DNA of 32,928 nt, from NCBI GenBank assembly GCA_051453625.1, contig JBOZIK010000001.1, positions 153,966,430-153,999,357 of the forward strand, in the 5' to 3' direction. The notes beneath the pieces are model-generated. The model was not told the origin of the DNA, made no database searches, and saw only the letters and a list, made by a program, of their open reading frames with translations. The first letter of the stretch is position 1, and every line of letters starts with the position of its first letter. The translations under genes and the position numbers were made by a program. This stretch comes from Welwitschia mirabilis (taxonomy: Eukaryota; Gnetophyta; Gnetopsida; Welwitschiales). Below, piece after piece: positions 29,961-32,928 of this stretch.

Positions 29961-31147
29961 TGATACTCCCTTATTTCAAATTCAACTACGCTGAAGGAAA
30001 ATGGTTGCCCATATTAGTGAGTTAAAATAAGAAGAATAGGCATGGCTGATTACTTCTTCCTTAAGAAAAACCCATAGTTAGGGGTATATCCCTAATACTT
30101 ATCAAATAGATTTAATACTATACATCACACAAAATAAGTAGGTGGTAGTCACAAAACGGTTATAGGTTTATACTATGAAGGTAGTTCCTACTACTAAATA
30201 GGCTAGTTGAGGTCATATTAACATAGGTCCTCCTTGATACTAGTTGCAAGGGTAGAGTTGGTCACTTGGATCTAGTCCTCTAGATACTTGAGTAGACATT
30301 GACCTAGGTTTTCTTTATATAATATAATATAATGCTAGCTGCAGGGATGTCATAACAGGTCGTGCTAAGGTACAGGTTGCAAACTCAAGATTGGTTGCCT
30401 TTGTTCAGGCCTGCCCCTGCTTGAGGATGTGAACTACATCTCACCACTTCCTATATGATTAGCTCACTTTTCATACCTTGACCTATTTTCATACTTGCGA
30501 TATTTACTCATTACTCATAATGATGAGCATTTCTTCCTCTACACTAATACTCACATTCTCATACATAATGAAATACCACCAACAAGTATGAGCTTACTTA
30601 GATGACACTCTTATATATTGTCATTTTCTTACTCTTACAAACTTAGTTGACACTCAACAATTTACTACCATGGTTGTCGCCTTCAGTTATAACATGTAAT
30701 TCGGATATATACTAGAATTATGCTAGGAGGATGGATATCACTATACTGGTGCCCAGTGAGAATAGGAAAGATACAATGCACTTTATAACATATAGGTTTG
30801 TGCTCCTCTGTAGAGTGTGATCAGCTTCTATGAACTGATGATCCTCCATAGAATGCAATTAGCTTTCATACTATGATGCATGTGATTTTTCTACTAAGAG
30901 GCGTAAATCAATCTACATTTTGTCACTCATGTAACCTCCACACATACATCATATCATTTTTATATTCTAGTTTAGTAATCTATATGAGTTACACATATTC
31001 CACTAAGATTAAAATCAATTGCTTATATAAGTTCAGTTTTCAAATGCATTGTTGTATGGGTTGGCATGTAGATAAACCACTCTTATAAAGGGTAATTATG
31101 TGGAATTTATTTTGAGATATGTCATACTTGTGTTCTTCAGTTGGAAA
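29961..31147. other. Unassigned decayed DNA
   Basis: About 1.2 kb with composition like the 18-25 kb stretch and no recognisable gene. The 71-codon frame at 30873-31088 lacks family motifs. Confidence 0.55.
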
Positions 31148-32461
31148 TGCTAGATTATATTTATCAATTAATGTCAAACTAATTTCTCTAGTGTAGTGCT
31201 AATTGTTACATATTATGTGCAGATGATATTGAGTTTTGTAGGTGAAAGCTTTGGATCAAAATGTACTAGAAATATTGTTCAGTTATATTTACTTCCAGTG
31301 GGGATCAACTAGATTCTAAAGGGGTCGACCACACCTAAAGCAGTCACAAAGAAATGAACTAAACCTAGAGGGATCAACCAAATTATAAATGGGTTAACCA
31401 ACTTATGATATCAAGAACTAGTAGTCCCAAACTGAGAGGAAAGGGATTGATCAGATATTCACAGAGTCTACCGGATTTAAGAAGCTGATAGTTAAGTCCC
31501 AGACCAAGAGAAGAGGGGTCGACCAGATTTTCATGGGCTTGACTAGACCTAAGAAGCTGATAGTCCATAGTTTCAAATCAAGAGACAAGGAATTGACCAG
31601 ACCTAGGATGGGTTGACCAGATTTTTGTGGGGTCGACTAGATGGTGCAGAAAAGTAAAAGTTGTAAATGTTATGTATCCATTACCTAGCATTACCTAGTT
31701 ATTTTCTAGTCATTTATAGCCATTGGAGATACAATTAATTTATAATAAACCCTAATAACTATCCATTATAAATATCTAGGTAAGAGATGACCTAGATATC
31801 TTTTTGGCACTTTTTTAATCATTACATTGATTATGGATCTAAAAGATCAAGTTGTATTTTTCATTGGCACATCATTGTATAGATTCATATCTGATTGATA
31901 AGATCTATTCTTAGCAAAATAACTTCACTCAGAATTAGAGATAAAGACTTCATCATTGTATTCTATTAGAGAAGAGCTCCATTCATTATACTTATACTGA
32001 ACATGTGATATCAAAGCTACTAAGTCTATATTGCATCACTTCTATTTGACATCAAAGGTTGAGACTTAACCTATAAAAGTCCATTGTTAAAGCTTGAGAC
32101 CTGGCCTGCAAAAGTTTAGTCATAAGGTTGAGACTTAGCCTATAAAAATCTACTTGTAAGAGTTACAAGTAAACCTAGTAAAACCTGTGGAGTAACAAAG
32201 ATCTGAGTTTAAGCTTGGGAAAAGCTAATTGTTAAGAATGGAGTAGGGGAGTTCCCTATAAATCTTGCGTCCATCTAAACTAGTAGTTTATAATGTAGTG
32301 CCTTTTAATTCATTACATTTAGTTTTTCATTTCTATATGTTCATTATTGATTTTATTATTTTTATAAGCAAGTGGTGATTAGATTACCTAAATATGTTTT
32401 GAGTCTAAATTTTTAAAAGAACCTATTCATTCCCTCCCACCCAGGGTTCTCAATCCTATCA
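31148..32461 (+). repeat. 5' LTR of the plus-strand Copia element
   Basis: About 1.31 kb, close to the 1.32 kb of the intact LTR at 25348. It starts TG and ends CTCAATCCTATCA, followed by TT and the primer site. It holds a GTCGACC-type repeat cluster (31306-31645) and a set of about 38-bp units GGTTGAGACTTAGCCTATAA, AA (32050-32160). Confidence 0.85.
31306..31645 (+). repeat. LTR repeat cluster with GGGGTCGACCAGAT core
   Basis: About ten variants of GGGGTYGACCAGAT occur (for example at about 31321, 31370, 31389, 31515, 31536, 31608 and 31629), often in pairs 20-22 bp apart. A longer unit with AAGAAGCTGATAGT recurs about 72 bp apart (31480 and 31552). Many copies contain TTGACC/GTCAA cores. 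The minus-strand ORF 31383-31568 is only a shadow of this periodicity. Confidence 0.85.
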
Positions 32462-32463
32462 TT

Positions 32464-32475
32464 TGGTATTAGAGC
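32464..32475 (+). other. Primer binding site (initiator tRNA-Met)
   Basis: TGGTATTAGAGC differs by one C-to-T from TGGTATCAGAGC, the complement of the initiator tRNA-Met 3' end used by plant Copia elements. It sits 2 bp after the LTR end, where minus-strand DNA synthesis would begin. Confidence 0.92.
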
Positions 32476-32527
32476 TTAGGTTAGTCTTTGAGATATTTTT
32501 ATAGATTTAGACTTAAAAACCCTAAAA

Positions 32528-32928
32528 ATGAGCAACCTGAATGATGGATTTTCAATTGGTCATCCACCCATTTTTGATGGTTCAAACTATGCCTGTTAGA
32601 AAGCCAAGATTAGAATTTTTCTTAGATCTCTAGATGCCAGTGTAAAAGAAGTCATATACAAAGGTCATACTATGCCTATGATAATCCAGACAAATGCAAA
32701 TAGAAATACTATATTGGTTCTGAAATTTAGAGACTAATAGACTCCCACAGATAAAACAAAAGCCATCATAGATGCCTATACTCTTAATGCTATTTTTTAT
32801 GTAGTGTGTTCAGATGAATTTAAAAGAATTGTAAATTGTAATCATATAAAAAAAGCTTGGGATATTTTAGAAGTTTCACATGAAGGAACATTCACTGTTA
32901 AATAAGTAAAACTGCAAATGCTTATTTC
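32528..32928 (+). pseudogene. Copia gag, 5' part, with stops
   Basis: ATG at 32528 opens MSNLNDGFSIGHPPIFDGSN, YAC, stop, KAKIRIFLRSLDAS. Farther on come AYTLNAIFYVVCSDEFKRI and AWDILEVSHEGTFTVK, stop, VKLQML. The frame is single and uninterrupted by indels over 130 codons, but has at least four stops: the conserved YW tryptophan is TAG, and a TAA TAG pair falls where W of the usual W-T motif belongs. This is the DUF4219/UBN2 Gag core of Copia elements, clearly homologous to the relic at 27431-28625. It lies 52 bp after the primer site. The absence of frameshifts indicates a younger insertion than the minus-strand element. Confidence 0.95.

Larger units (their letters stand above)
31148..32928 (+). 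mobile_element. 5' part of a second Ty1/Copia-type element
   Basis: 5' LTR, primer binding site and the start of gag are present in the correct order on the plus strand; the element continues beyond the window. LTR start (TGCTAGATTATATTTATC, then AATGTCAAACTAAT) and gag are related to the minus-strand element, so both belong to the same lineage but different subfamilies. Confidence 0.9.

Noticed and set aside
1-32928. CRISPR array, prophage, bacterial operon or biosynthetic cluster
   Set aside because: No regularly spaced short repeats, no bacterial genes; all identifiable sequence is plastid-derived or plant retrotransposon.

Overview
The window looks like heterochromatic nuclear DNA from a seed plant. 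It is AT-rich, poor in CpG over most of its length, broken by several runs of N, and contains no gene that looks intact. Everything recognisable is a decayed relic: plastid DNA transferred to the nucleus (NUPTs) and Ty1/Copia LTR retrotransposons. The species cannot be determined from the sequence. No functional biological system is visible. The most unusual feature is a heavily shuffled plastid mosaic.

Layout. (1) 1-1532 is a tandem array of about three units of roughly 0.54 kb, clearly richer in CpG than the rest and cut by 100-N gaps. (2) About 2.2-16.6 kb is a mosaic of plastid fragments in an order no plastome has: ycf2 3' end (-), psbB 3' end (+), ycf2 middle (-), a second ycf2 3'-end copy (-), psbC (+), trnA-UGC intron end and exon 2 with the rrn23 5' end (+), rrn23 internal (+), trnS-GGA (-) with ycf3 exon 1 (+), rrn23 (+), two rrn23 3' pieces (-,-), a ycf2 piece (-), rrn23 (+), trnG-UCC intron end and exon 2 (+), rrn23 (-), atpF exon 2 (+), rrn23 3' end (+), atpH 5' end (+), and two more rrn23 pieces (-,-). 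AT-rich unassigned DNA lies between some of them. All protein pieces carry stops or frameshifts; the changes are mostly C-to-T and G-to-A.

(3) After a 903-base gap, 17.5-25.3 kb holds a 98-bp tandem duplication and then almost 8 kb with no recognisable gene, unusually rich in TAG/CTA words. (4) 25348-29757 is a short Copia-type element on the minus strand: two LTRs around a decayed gag with a damaged CCHC zinc knuckle, no visible pol, and a deletion joining the 5' LTR directly to gag. (5) 29758-31147 resumes the older unassigned DNA with small tandem repeats. (6) 31148-32928 is the 5' end of a second, related Copia element on the plus strand (5' LTR, primer binding site, start of a decayed gag), running off the window.

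Nothing here is expected to be expressed as protein. The relics do not cooperate; they record repeated plastid DNA capture, internal duplication or rearrangement, nested retrotransposition and long mutational decay.
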